Positions 21,064 through 30,680 of a DNA stretch of 64,000 nucleotides are shown in pieces. Location of the stretch: contig CBDCYP010000002.1 in the NCBI GenBank assembly GCA_965224235.1, forward strand, positions 1,674,001-1,738,000, written 5' to 3'. Within the stretch, counting starts at the first letter, position 1. Every line of letters begins with the position of its first letter. The position numbers and the translations under genes were made by a program. The notes below the pieces were generated by a model, which worked only from the letters and a program-made list of their open reading frames with translations, was not told the origin of the DNA and made no database searches. The stretch comes from G958295935 sp965224235. Lineage in GTDB: Bacteria > Chloroflexota > Dehalococcoidia > Lucifugimonadales > Lucifugimonadaceae.

Positions 21064-21795
21064 TTGCGCGTTCTGATCGTCTTTGACGTCCATTCCAACC
21101 TTGAAGCGTTCCAAAGTGTGATCGCCGATGCCGCCAGCAACGGGGGCTTCCATCAGATATGTCAGTTGGGCGATCTTGTCGGATATGGCCCTGACCCCGC
21201 GGGATGCATTGATCTGCTCAGGGAATACGACCACATCGGGGTTGCTGGGAATCACGATCTGGCGGCTGTCGGAAAACTTGGACTTGAGCAGTTCAACCCA
21301 TACGCGGCGGCCGCGGCACGGTGGACGGCGACTCAGTTGACTAACGACCACATAGCCTATCTGCGCCGCCAGCCCGCGAGGCTGGAAACCGACGACTTTA
21401 CGGCTGTCCACGGCAGCCCCCGGGACCCGGTTTGGGAGTATGTGGTGTCGACCGCCGCGGCGACAGCCAACTTCGGCCACTTCAGCAGGCGAATATGCCT
21501 CGTCGGACACTCCCATGTGCCATTCCTGTGCAAGTTCGACGACGGCGACGCGAAGTTCTTTGAGTTCCCGTTGAACATGCCCATAGCGCTTGGAAATGAC
21601 CGGCACATAATCAACCCGGGCAGTGTCGGCCAGCCGCGTGACGGCCTGCCGACTGCCAGCTATTTGGTCTATGACACCGATGCGGGTGCGGTTACCCACC
21701 GGCGGGTTACGTACGACATTCCCGCCACTCAGCAGAAGATGAGGGAACGCGGCCTGCCAACGTACCTGATCAACCGGCTGGCAGAAGGCAGATAG
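21064..21795 (+). CDS. Calcineurin-like metallophosphoesterase
   Basis: A 243-residue protein with the full metal-binding set in order: 'DVHSN' near the N-terminus, 'GDLVGYGP', 'GNHD', 'HGSP', 'GHSHVPF' and 'NPGSVGQPRDG'. These ligate two metal ions in the YfcE/MJ0936-like phosphodiesterase group. Initiation is probably at TTG 21064, because the conserved first strand 'VLIVFDVHSN' starts immediately after it; a GAGG lies about 10 bases upstream. The natural substrate is unknown and may be a cyclic nucleotide or other phosphodiester. It is a single gene with no clear operon partner. Confidence 0.88.
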   Translation: MRVLIVFDVHSNLEAFQSVIADAASNGGFHQICQLGDLVGYGPDPAGCIDLLREYDHIGVAGNHDLAAVGKLGLEQFNPYAAAAARWTATQLTNDHIAYLRRQPARLETDDFTAVHGSPRDPVWEYVVSTAAATANFGHFSRRICLVGHSHVPFLCKFDDGDAKFFEFPLNMPIALGNDRHIINPGSVGQPRDGLPTASYLVYDTDAGAVTHRRVTYDIPATQQKMRERGLPTYLINRLAEGR

Positions 21796-21965
21796 GGACC
21801 GCACAGCGATCGCGGCGAGTTGGTGATGATCCACCCTCCGCGGTTTCCGAGGCTGAACATCGTCCCGGACGCGACTCCCTCCAGCGCCATGAGACGAAGA
21901 CTGCGTCTTATTTCACGTTCGGTCATGGTCGGGTTTGGACGAAGGAACGAGAACATATTGCGGGG

Positions 21966-23582
21966 CTAGAGGATCAGGTTGATGGATGCGCTGGCGATGC
22001 CGAGAAAGAGCAGGAAGCCAAACACGTCCGTGAAGGTGGTGACGACTACTGCGGAAGAGACCGCCGGGTCCACACCGATCCTTCGCAGGAACAACGGCGC
22101 CGCGGCACCGACTGAACCGGCAATTATCATCTTGCCGAGCATTGCGACTCCTAACACAAGACCCAGGCCAAGATTCTGCTTCCAGAAAATTGAGATGACC
22201 GCAGCCAGGACGCCCAGCCAGACCCCGTGAAGGAGGCCTAGGACAGCCTCCCGAGCCAGGAGCCGACTCGCCCCGATGCCCACTAGGGATGGTCTGAACA
22301 AGCCCACTGGTTGCGCCTGAATCTGTTACAAAGACCCTTCGACAAGCTCAGGGCGAACGGACTGGAACACGTTGCTGATGCGCTTGGCAGAGCGGAGGTT
22401 CCCCCCTCCTGAATCCTCCCACCGTGGGGGAGGAGGCCAGAACCCTTCGACAAGCTCAGGGCGAACGGATTGGAACCCGGAGTTGTTCAGAGGTTTCCTA
22501 GCTCTCCAAGCGCGATTGCCCGAACTATGAGGGTCAGCGTCTGTGTGCCACCAATCCCGCCCTGACCTGCGACGACCGGCAGGAACGCCGCGAGTACAAC
22601 GACTTGAACCAGGGTCGACCCAAAGAGTCCAACCGTGGCAGCAGCGAGGAACGTCGTGGCCATATTTACCGTAAGCCAGGGGAGGCGAGTCCGGATCGAT
22701 GCGGTCAATGGGACGTCTATAGAGTCGCCGGCCACGCTCGCCACCTGGAGCATCGGACGTGTGTCATGCTCGACGGCTGCGCTCATCAGCGACTCAGGCA
22801 GGATGGCGCCGATGAGCCGGCCGCAGTCAACCACGGCTATCTGAGTGAGGTTGTAGTGGCGCCTAAGTCGAGCGCACTCCGCCGCAGGGGTATCGACGGT
22901 AACCGTCGCCACGATGGATTTGGCCATCCCACGGACCTGCGTGTCGGATTCTGCCGGCGCAAGGTCGACCATAGTGACCTGGCCGCTCAGCTCGTCGCCA
23001 TCATTGAGCACGAAGACATACGTGAATTTCTGACCGGCTTTTTCAAGAGCCCTGACACTATCCCGCGCCGCCTCGGCATTGCCGTCAATCTTGACCGTCG
23101 GAAACTGCGAAACCATCAGAGCGCCCGCCGAGTCTGGCGAGTGAGCGAGAAGCTGTGTGTCTGGCGGCGGAACCTTGAGAGATTCGGCTACTTCCCTGGC
23201 CCGTATGGTGGGAAGGCGTCGCAGCGTTTCCTGCGCGTGTTGTGGACGGATCTGGTCAAGTACGAACGAAAGCATTCGGGAGCCGAGGCGCAGACTCACT
23301 CGGCTGGCCTCGCCTGGACTCATGTGCCACAACATCCATGCGACGGTCTCGGGGGTCATTCGCATCCCTGCTGCCGCGAGGCAGTCCCGCCACGATGGCC
23401 CCCATGTCGGCCGGGTGGAGGCGCCGGACCAACTCCCAGGCGGAGCGCTCTTCGCCCGCATTGATCAGCTCCTGGACCTCACCGGCGATTTCCTCTGCCC
23501 GGTCTAGCGAGATCGCTTGGGGCTGTTCAATTCCGGTATCCAGCCCCTGTGCCTCCTCCGGAAAGCTGCGTTCGCTGTACAT
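21966..23582 (-). pseudogene. mgtE: MgtE-type magnesium transporter, disrupted
   Basis: The gene starts at 23582 with a strong GGAGGAGGT ribosome site. The first ~75 residues contain 'WELVRRLHPADMGAIVAGL', the helical N-domain. Near 23375 the reading frame shifts and continues as 'MRMTPETVAWMLWHMSPGEAS', followed by the CBS-like part and the first membrane helices, ending '...IVRAIALGELGNL' at 22487. The last third ('LLAREAVLGLLHG' to 'TTFTDVFGFLLFLGI') lies in a separate frame at 21966-22307. About 200 bp of repeat sequence lies between these parts. With one frameshift and one insertion, the transporter is almost certainly inactive. Confidence 0.85.
22334..22476. repeat. Short repeat insertion inside mgtE
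   Basis: Two direct copies of 'acccttcgacaagctcaggg' followed by 'cgaacggactggaac' or 'cgaacggattggaac' begin at 22334 and 22442. They flank a G/C-rich hairpin with the core 'cctcccaccgtgggggagg'. The block sits exactly where the MgtE similarity is interrupted. The 'ctcagggcgaacgg' part recurs at 27065, beside the first IS1182 copy. It is probably a non-coding mobile repeat of the miniature/REP type. Confidence 0.7.
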
Positions 23583-23935
23583 GGGGAATACCTCCTCCGT
23601 CCCGAATTGAACATCGAAGGGCGATACTGCCCTGAAATCAAGCGGAGCGCGCTGCCTCGATGTTTCATCCGGCGAGTAATGCTATTTCACTTGATGGGTC
23701 TCAATTCTGGGCATGGACAGCACGCACCCTGGTTTCGATCCAGGCCCGCCACTTGGCAGAAGATGAGAGAACGCGGCCTGTCGGCGGTCCTTGGTCTGCG
23801 CCGGTAGCTCGAACTGGAGCAATTTGTCGTCAAGCTGTATGACAGCGGGATCAACGGGATCGGGTGGAACGCACAGGCGGCTATGCGCGACGGACATTCC
23901 GGCGGCGGTATGTTGTCCTGCGAGAATAGCCGCCA
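23583..23935. other. Intergenic region with possible phosphoesterase tail remnant
   Basis: The mgtE ribosome site lies at the left edge. Around 23753-23808 one frame reads 'TWQKMRERGLSAVLGLRR', close to the C-terminal 'TQQKMRERGLPTYLINRL' of the phosphoesterase at 21064-21795, suggesting a decayed paralogue tail. No complete gene is visible. Confidence 0.4.
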
Positions 23936-25087
23936 CTAGTCCTCTGCTGGTTCCCTCACCGCGTGGTCTGGTTCATCCACGTGTCCTTCGGCAGCCGTCT
24001 CTGTGTCAACGATTACCTCTGGTCGGTTCCACTCCTGGGCCAGGTAAGTAATTGTGTTCTTTCCCATCGCTGCCAGGGGCGGCCCCAGGACGATACCCCA
24101 AAGGCCAAAATAATGGCTGCCGATGACGATCACAATGATTATGGCGACGGGGTGCAGCTTCAGCGCGGCGCCCTGAATCCTGGGCACCAGAAGGGTGTTT
24201 TCGAGGAGTTGGACGCCCAGATACAGCAGGATGACCCAGAGAACCTTTTCAGGCGCGGTGGCCAGGGTCACCAACACACCGGCAGCCCCGCCAATCCAGG
24301 GACCAACCACAGGTACCATCTCAGTCAGTCCCGCAACGATGCCCAAGATGAACGCAAATGGCACCCCTAATAGCAAGAGCCCGACCGTAACGACAACCCC
24401 GACAACCAAACCGAGGATTAATTGGCCCCGGATGTATCCACCCAGCGTCCGGTCCGCTATGTCCAGGATGTCCCGCAAGAAGGGGCGCAGCGCCGAGGGG
24501 AAGGGAGCGTAGAGGGACGACTTAATCAGCCTTGCGTCCTTCATCAGGTAGAAAATTACCACTGGCACGGCGGCCAGGCCCAGAAGGAAGGTGATGGAGC
24601 CGGTAACAACTCCTGCGGTCTGGGAGAATACCCTCCAGGCTGCCTCCCCCAGGATGCCACCCGCGTTGTTCAAAACTTCATCCACCTTTTCCTGCATTTC
24701 GTCAGGAACGAGGTCGGCATATGTGGCAACCCAGCCTTCCACCGTCATTCGGGCGGAAACGAGGAAATTGGGGAATCGTTCTATTAGTCGTTGGCCTTGT
24801 TCGATGGCGTTAGGTACGGCCAGTAAAATGATCACTGCGAGAATGCCCAGCCCGGTCAGGTAGATAACCCCGATGGCGATGGCGCGGCTGAGCGCGGGCC
24901 GGCGGCGGCGCCAGGGCATTGCCCGTTCCAGCAGATGGGCCACCGGCAAGAGCGCATAAGCAATCACTGCGCTGATGCCCAGGGGCGCCAACACGTTTCC
25001 CACCAGGTACAGGACCACCAGCGTGAAGACCGTCACGGCGGCGGTGGCGAACAGTAGGAGACGCTTGCGTCTCATGTCCTGTTCCAT
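23936..25087 (-). CDS. AI-2E family (PerM/YhhT-like) membrane transporter
   Basis: A 383-residue integral membrane protein. An N-terminal helix pair ('VVLYLVGNVLAPLGISAVIAYAL') is followed by a soluble loop and then several helices. The conserved motifs 'GYIRGQLILGLVVG', 'PFAFILGIVAGLTEMVPVVGPWIGG' and 'PLAAMGKNT' mark the AI-2E/PerM family. The C-terminal ~35 residues are acidic and probably cytoplasmic. Family members are linked to export of signals, ions or other small molecules, and the substrate cannot be assigned here. Start could be the ATG at 25087 or the one four codons later. Confidence 0.88.
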   Translation of the reverse strand: MEQDMRRKRLLLFATAAVTVFTLVVLYLVGNVLAPLGISAVIAYALLPVAHLLERAMPWRRRRPALSRAIAIGVIYLTGLGILAVIILLAVPNAIEQGQRLIERFPNFLVSARMTVEGWVATYADLVPDEMQEKVDEVLNNAGGILGEAAWRVFSQTAGVVTGSITFLLGLAAVPVVIFYLMKDARLIKSSLYAPFPSALRPFLRDILDIADRTLGGYIRGQLILGLVVGVVVTVGLLLLGVPFAFILGIVAGLTEMVPVVGPWIGGAAGVLVTLATAPEKVLWVILLYLGVQLLENTLLVPRIQGAALKLHPVAIIIVIVIGSHYFGLWGIVLGPPLAAMGKNTITYLAQEWNRPEVIVDTETAAEGHVDEPDHAVREPAED

Positions 25088-25421
25088 AGATACCTACCAA
25101 CCCCATCCGCGTGACCGCCAAGGGTAGGCGACATTTTGCAAAGCGGAGCGCCTACCGTACACCAGAAATCAGTCAAAGGTTAAAGCCGCTGGGGAGGACA
25201 CCTTTACCCGCTTACCGAGGCCTTTACGTAACCTCGACACATGTCATTCTGAGAGGCCGTGACTTTATTGCGAAACCTGCGATCTTCAGTCTCAATTTAG
25301 CGTTTGAACGATCACAATCAGACGGCTCCGGGGGATTTAATCGCAGGCTTTGAGCACATAGAACAATCTAAGCCATCCAGACGGCACGCCCCGACCCTAT
25401 TACCCAGACCCTCCGGCTTCG
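25088..25421. other. Intergenic region upstream of IS element
   Basis: I see no gene here. It contains the presumed promoter of the permease to the left and, at the right edge, a 'ggcttcgctcag' sequence that served as the target of the IS1182-family insertion. Confidence 0.45.
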
Positions 25422-25426
25422 CTCAG

Positions 25427-27064
25427 AGGCTGTGAGTTTTTTGGGTTCTGTTGTTGTTAGGCGGCATGTTGGTGGCGGAAAGCGCCATTGGGAAGTTTCA
25501 CCGGGGCGGGCGCTTGTTGAGGGAGGCAGAATTGCGGGACAGCATTGGCCGCTTTCCGGGCGAATTCACTAGGGAATCCGGATTGACTGGTCCGGAGCTT
25601 ATCGGCTGTGCCTGCTTAACCCCCGTGTCTGCCTACGCCATGAACGCCTCCCAACGCAGGAGGTTGTGGGCCACGGCGACAAGGAGCATTACGCTGGTGA
25701 TTTTGGCAAGTCCCCGTACGTTGAATTGGCTCACTCCGTGAAGACGCACCTGGGCGTTCGTCCACTCGGCTACAGACGCCCGCTGCCTGTATATGGCTTT
25801 GGCCTCGCCGGTGGCCATCCGTTGACGCCACCTTGCCACGTCCGGCCCGTCCCCGTAGCGGGGATCGTAACGCTCCCGTTCGGGCTTGTTCCGGGGCAAC
25901 CTCACCGGCGCATACACACTCACCCCACGTTGCTCCAGAGCGGTGATGTCCTCCCGGGTAGCGAAGCCCCCGTCCATCAGGTAGGAGTCAGGGCGCCGGC
26001 CCGTCCGCCTGACCAGTTGTTCCTCCATGGGCGCCGCTTGCCCTGCGTCCGTACCCGACGATGTGACCCCTACTCCGACGATGATCCCGTTGGCGCTATC
26101 AGTGGCCAGTTCGATATTGCAGGCTGGCCGGAAGCCGCCATCCGGCATCTTCATCACCGTTGCCTGGGGGTCTGTGGTGGATACCCGCGCCTTCGTAACC
26201 TTGGGACGCTGAGCCTTCGCCTTGGTGTGCTGTTGGCGTTCCTTCTTCGCTTGTGCCCGGGGCAAGTACGACAGCGCCTCCCGGACCCGTTCCTCCCGCT
26301 CTCGCGCCGCACGCTCCCGCGCCGCACGTTCACGCCGCGTCACACCGGAATCGGGACGCTCCCGCTCCTGCGCCAGCCGCTCCACCTGCGCCCGCGCCTC
26401 CTCCATGCGCCTCTTCAATCCCTGCGCGCCGCGAAAGGACGCGGCGCCGGCGCTCGCCCTCACCCGCATCCCGTCTTGAGCCACACGCTCCAGCAGGACC
26501 GCCCCTGCGGCCATCAGAGAACCTATGATCTGGGTCAAAAGGCCGTCCAGCGCCTCCTGGTGGGCTACCCGGAAGTCAGAGAGCATGTGATAGTTGACAG
26601 GTACGTTCCCCCTCATCCAGCGGTAGGCGTCGTGCTCTTCGCACAAACGCGCCAGCCGGCGGGCGCTCCCTATACCGTCAACCGTGGCCAGAAGCCACAA
26701 CGCCAGCAGCGCTTTGGGGTCTGTCGTTGGGCGGCCTGGCCGGTTCTCCACCGCCTTGACCGGCGCATAAAAGGCCGACAGGTCCAACCTCTCCAAAAAG
26801 CTCCATATAACACGGGCCCGATGCTCTTGAGGCAACCGAGATTCCAGGTCCAATACCGCCCACTCAGGCTGATTCCGCACCGGCCGCAGCGCCCGGGCCT
26901 CACCCGGACTCGTTGGCGCAGGCGCTCGCTTCTCCTCGATGGCCGGAAGCTCAAACAGCGTCTCTTCACTCATGTGTTCACCTCGCCGATATGGCTGCCC
27001 AATATCGTTGTCCAGCAATCAGCCTCTCAATACCATAGGAGCATAAATGATTTATTCACAGGCT
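25427..27064 (-). mobile_element. IS1182-family insertion sequence, copy 1
   Basis: A 1,638-bp element with imperfect terminal inverted repeats (AGGCTGTGAG at the left; AGCCTGTGAA reading inward from the right). It is flanked by the 5-bp repeat CTCAG at 25422-25426 and 27065-27069, read as the target duplication. It contains one transposase gene. A second copy of identical length at 37236-38873 differs at only two positions that I can see, so transposition was recent. Confidence 0.9.
25633..26973 (-). CDS. IS1182-family transposase (copy 1)
   Basis: A 446-residue DDE transposase. The N-terminal DUF772-type part contains 'RPTTDPKALLALWLLATVDG' and 'NYHMLSDFRVAHQEALD'; a long basic, coiled-coil-like insert follows; the C-terminal part has 'YLMDGGFATREDI' (second Asp) and 'YRQRASVAEWTNAQVRLHG' (the catalytic Glu region). 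The start at 26973 is chosen because a GAGGTGA site lies five bases upstream; an in-frame upstream codon would add 15 unlikely residues. The gene is intact. Confidence 0.92.
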   Translation of the reverse strand: MSEETLFELPAIEEKRAPAPTSPGEARALRPVRNQPEWAVLDLESRLPQEHRARVIWSFLERLDLSAFYAPVKAVENRPGRPTTDPKALLALWLLATVDGIGSARRLARLCEEHDAYRWMRGNVPVNYHMLSDFRVAHQEALDGLLTQIIGSLMAAGAVLLERVAQDGMRVRASAGAASFRGAQGLKRRMEEARAQVERLAQERERPDSGVTRRERAARERAAREREERVREALSYLPRAQAKKERQQHTKAKAQRPKVTKARVSTTDPQATVMKMPDGGFRPACNIELATDSANGIIVGVGVTSSGTDAGQAAPMEEQLVRRTGRRPDSYLMDGGFATREDITALEQRGVSVYAPVRLPRNKPERERYDPRYGDGPDVARWRQRMATGEAKAIYRQRASVAEWTNAQVRLHGVSQFNVRGLAKITSVMLLVAVAHNLLRWEAFMA

Positions 27065-27460
27065 CTCAGGGCGAACGGGAGTGGACTTGCCTCGGCGATG
27101 CCGCGGTTCGGGGTTGCCGGGATGAAGTCCCTTAAAGAAAGGAACACTTGGGCGTGCGACCCAGGTGCAACGGAAACTAACGTATTCGCGGGTAGCTGAA
27201 TCCGGATTTGGTGGTTACAAGCCAGGATCTCTGCGCAACTCCCCTCGACCCATACAGTTCAGAACAATGGGATGCCATTCGGTTTGCTGCCCCGACGGAA
27301 GAATCGATATCCTTAAAATCTGACCAACGCGTAGAATAGTTCGAACCTTCCGCAGGGAGATCAATTATCGAAAGATGGACGGTCAGGCAGTGCCAGCGAG
27401 CGGACGCGATGCTACCATGGGGTCTAATCACATACTAGGCTCAGGAATTTAGAGGAAAAG
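27065..27460. other. Intergenic region between IS1182 and Ala/Gly repeat gene
   Basis: It starts with the target duplication and a piece of the dispersed 'ctcagggcgaacgg' repeat. No gene is recognisable. An AGAGGAAA ribosome site for the next gene lies at its right end. Confidence 0.45.
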
Positions 27461-28297
27461 ATGTCGGTACTTGGAAAAGTTGGAACAGCAGTGAGAGATT
27501 CAGTGTCCGGCACGCTACGCGGCACGGGGCAGAGTACCGGAGTGGCAATCGACGTAGTCAGAGATGCTACGGTCAATGCGCTCAAGGGCGCCCGCACCGT
27601 TGGTGGAGAGACCGGGCATCTTGCCCAAGACGCAGTCATCGGCGTCTTCCAGGCTACCGGGAAGGTTGGGGGCGAAGGGGGGTCGTTGATCAGAGATTCC
27701 GCCATAGGCGTGATTCAAGGCACTGGCCAGGTCGCTACAGCCACCACAACGATGCTCCACGATGTGGTAGCTGGCGCAATCAGGGGCTCTAGTGATGCAG
27801 GCGCCGATCTGGGAACCGCTGCTCAAAGGGCCGTCGAGGGAACTTTGCGAGGCGGCGCTTCAGTCGGGCTGACAGCGGAGGAGTCGGTTGTCCAGGTCAC
27901 CCGTGGCGCCATAGATGGCACCAGGGAGATCGGAGGGTCATTGACCACGCTTGCCCACGGGACGATCGCCGGAGTAGTCACTGCCGTCGCAGGGACGGGA
28001 GGAGACGTGACGACTGCTGCACGAGATGCATCCCGGCAACTGATAAGTAGCACGGCGGCAGTCGGTGAGGACCTGGCAAAGGTGGCCCTGGCCGCCGTTC
28101 AAGGCTCGATAAGCGCCGCGAGGTCTGTGGGAGTCGACGCGGAGAAGACCGCCGGGGCCGTTGCGACAGGTGCCATTGAAGCCGCTTACGATGTGAGCGA
28201 CTCCGCTGGGGATGCGGTGAGAAATGCGGCAACCGGCACTATCCAGGGAGTTCGGGTGGTCGTAGGATCAGCAACTTCGGACCGGAAGGACACGTAG
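27461..28297 (+). CDS. Ala/Gly/Val-rich repeat protein of unknown function
   Basis: A 278-residue protein made almost entirely of degenerate ~33-residue repeats built around 'A..AV.GTI.GTG.VGG....', with regular small residues and few charges. The pattern predicts amphipathic helices, like LEA-type or membrane-surface-coating proteins. There is no signal peptide and no clear membrane span. A good AGAGGAAA ribosome site lies just before ATG 27461. A frameshifted paralogue follows at 28641. I do not recognise a characterised family. Confidence 0.7.
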   Translation: MSVLGKVGTAVRDSVSGTLRGTGQSTGVAIDVVRDATVNALKGARTVGGETGHLAQDAVIGVFQATGKVGGEGGSLIRDSAIGVIQGTGQVATATTTMLHDVVAGAIRGSSDAGADLGTAAQRAVEGTLRGGASVGLTAEESVVQVTRGAIDGTREIGGSLTTLAHGTIAGVVTAVAGTGGDVTTAARDASRQLISSTAAVGEDLAKVALAAVQGSISAARSVGVDAEKTAGAVATGAIEAAYDVSDSAGDAVRNAATGTIQGVRVVVGSATSDRKDT

Positions 28298-28640
28298 CAA
28301 GAGGCCAGAGCGCAGCGTAGGGCGGGGCGCATTGAACCGATGAGACTCAACGCAGGGGATCGGTATTGGCTGAACCCAGGCCCGTAAGCCCCAATTGTCG
28401 GCATATGCCGGCGCTCAAGATTCTTTTCGACTCCGCCCTTAGGGCGGAGTCTTCGGATCGGAACGGTTCGGTTACCCCGCCGCGCAAATTCCGCCGGGAC
28501 ACCAACCTGTTCAAGACGCGCTGACCAGCCTTGAGAACTCTCTTCAGCATCACTCCCTGCCCGTTAGAGAATGGCTATATTGATGACCGGACACATTCTG
28601 CCCGAGATTCCAAGGGCTATCTGTGTCCGGTGAGGGGGCC
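28298..28640. other. Intergenic region with perfect hairpin
   Basis: Between the two paralogues lies a perfect 10-bp inverted repeat, 'gactccgccc' / 'gggcggagtc' with a 3-base loop, at 28429-28451. No clear T-run follows, so it may be a hairpin of another kind or a weak terminator. Nothing else is recognised. Confidence 0.5.
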
Positions 28641-29266
28641 ATGGATCGGTCGGAGCAAGCGGCCCAACAGGTCAATGAGATCCTTGCCCCTGACGGCAGA
28701 GCTCGTCGCCAGGTCACTGGAGCTTCAGTGCGTGCAGCTGCCTTCATGGCGGTAAAGGGGACCCGTTCAGTTGGTGGAGGAGCGAGCGACCTCGCCCGTG
28801 AGACAGCCCAGGGGGCGGTCGAGGCGGTTGGGGAGATAGGCGGCGAGACAACATCAATCGTCAGAGATGCCGTCATAGGGGTCGTACAAGGGAACCGGCC
28901 AATTGGTGACGGTTACCACTCCGGCCGTCAGAGAGGGCATAGTTGGCGCAATTAGAGGGGCGCTAAAGTCAGCCGCGATGTTGGAGAGATTGGCCGGGAT
29001 GCGGTCGAAGGGGCGATAGTAGGCGCAGACTCGGTCGGCATAGATAGTGCCGATGCCGCGTCCGCGGCCGTTGAAGGAGCTGTTGAAGCGGTTGCTGAGG
29101 CGGGGGAGGAGACACGGAGGACGCGGCAAGGGCAGCGGTCGGAGGAGTCGTCTCTGGCGTGGCTGCCGTCGACGGCGATGTTGCGGCCGCGACGCTAGAC
29201 GCGACGGGCATTCTGGTCTCTCGCGCCGGCGTCCGGGAGCAGAGCGGCGCTGAGATCGTCGAATAA
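28641..29266 (+). pseudogene. Frameshifted paralogue of the Ala/Gly repeat protein
   Basis: From ATG 28641, 'VRAAAFMAVKGTRSVGGGAS' and 'AVIGVVQGNRPIG' resemble the repeats of the preceding gene. After about 28905 the repeat pattern jumps frames: 'VREGIVGAIRGALK', then 'DVGEIGRDAVEGAIVGADSV', then 'AARAAVGGVVSGVAAVDGDV', ending at 29266. At least two or three indels are needed to restore one frame. The sequence is therefore a decaying tandem duplicate. Confidence 0.75.
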
Positions 29267-29900
29267 TCTGATAAGCGAAGCGGCAAGTAACTTACTCAAC
29301 GACTCTCTTGGAATCGGTATTTTGGCGTTTGTAGGTATAGTAATTACATCTAACGGTTTGTTTATGGCTGCTCATAGAGCTGTGAACAGGATCTTTGGAA
29401 CTGAATCTACGAACTTCGTCAAAATAACCGGGACTCAGGTGATAATTACTACGCTCATTGTAATTCTTTTCTTGTTGTCCGTGGGACTCACTTCGTTCTT
29501 CTTGGCAGTTGTCACATTTCTCTCACGCAGCGTAGACTCATGGGGAGGCCTTTCTACAATTGCGGTGGTCGCATTGGGGTCAATCTCTACGGTACTGCAA
29601 GTAGTGCTTACGGCGACTGTGTTCGCAGTGGTGTACTTTCACTTGCCAAGTATTCGCGTGGAGTGGAGAGACGCTGCGTTTGGTGCGCTGGTAGCAATCT
29701 TCTTTTTCGAGATCGCCAAGCACTTGTTTCTCTGGTATACCAATCTCGCTGCTCGGGGCGCAGTTTATGGGCCTATTACTTCCTTTGTCATACTGATGAT
29801 CTGGGCATATATCTCTGGCTTGATCTTCCTGTATGGTGCTGCCCTGGCGAAGAATGCCGGAGAGTTGAGGAAGTCGACGCTTTCGCCTGATCGCCGTTAG
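29262..29900 (+). pseudogene. N-terminally truncated YihY/BrkB family membrane protein
   Basis: The open frame encodes about 210 residues with the C-terminal two thirds of a YihY/BrkB (formerly 'ribonuclease BN') membrane protein. It has several hydrophobic helices, 'AFGALVAIFFFEIAKHLFLWY', and the family motif 'YGPITSFVILMIWAYISGLIFLYGAALA'. The usual first ~90 residues are missing, and the frame runs directly into the repeat-protein remnant. Base composition is visibly more A+T-rich than in its neighbours, suggesting separate origin. An intact short form starting at 29322 (TTG) cannot be excluded. Confidence 0.65.
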
Positions 29901-29980
29901 TTCGGTGAATTCATACTGTTGTCGGCCGGCGTCGCCTGCTACAACTCTGCGCAGCTCAGTAGGCAACGCGTTTCGGCAGG

Positions 29981-30130
29981 AATTCCAACGCCTCCTCCTC
30001 CCGGGTGTCGGAGAAAGCCGGCTACAGGCGCGAAGGGTCTCCCGGCGGGACCGTGGCAAGGCAGGAAGTTTCCGTGGACCATCTGCTGTACGCCATGTTG
30101 CGCGAGGAACTAACTTCGGTATTGTCTGAG
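29981..30130 (+). pseudogene. GNAT acetyltransferase C-terminal fragment
   Basis: One frame reads 'NSNASSSRVSEKAGYRREG' and then 'VSVDHLLYAMLREE', the standard C-terminal motif of RimJ/RimL-type acetyltransferases. The upstream acetyl-CoA binding part is missing. It is a remnant, comparable with residues ~130-175 of the intact enzyme at 20335-20868. Confidence 0.65.
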
Positions 30131-30680
30131 TGCTTAACGCGCGACGATCCACTTGGAATTTCTTATTGCAGTCCCATCACTTGCAGCCGCCGTGCACGGT
30201 ATGCGGAACCGGCGGGCGCGGTTCCTGCGATATCCCGATCCACGACGTTGTCGTGCGCTGAGCTGGTGTGATCGGTCATTAGCAGACCGACGCGCTCATA
30301 ACGCGGGCCGGAGGAATCTCCGGATCTCGCTCGCGGCGTTCGCCACTGTGCAGGCCCTCTACGCGAGAGGTATCGGCCGCAGAGAAGTTGCGACCTCCCC
30401 GTGGCTCACGGCGCCAAGCCTGCCGAGTTCCGGCCAATCGATCTGCCTGCTTGACTGGCCACGCGTTCGCACGATGATGTTCCCTCGCGTCGGTAACCCG
30501 ACAGCATTGCACTTAAAGACTTACGCGAACCCACGACAGGTGGTTGCCCCGCGCAATGGATACTTGGTTCAATATGGAAATAACGTTCCGCTCCCCGCCA
30601 GCGAGGGACCGGCAGGGACGTGATCAAGAACTTCGCGCACATCTTTGGACCGGCGGGCTGCCCACCTGGAGAGAAACATT
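30131..30680. other. Intergenic region without recognisable gene
   Basis: A long frame at 30153-30623 has no protein-like character and is not claimed as a gene. The right end holds the ribosome site (GGAGAG) of the binding protein gene. Confidence 0.4.

Noticed and set aside
21830..21956. Minus-strand start 'MTEREIRRSLRLMALEGVAS' resembling the beginning of an MFS transporter
   Set aside because: Only about 25 residues look plausible before the frame turns into noise; too short to call even a remnant.
25666..27135. Long plus-strand frame opposite the transposase, repeated at 37475-38896
   Set aside because: It is present only because the IS is duplicated; the composition (Arg, Pro, His, Leu) is that of an antisense shadow and the minus-strand transposase is clear.
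30153..30623. 156-residue plus-strand frame
   Set aside because: No domain, no ribosome site and an Arg/Ala-rich composition typical of chance frames in G+C-rich DNA.
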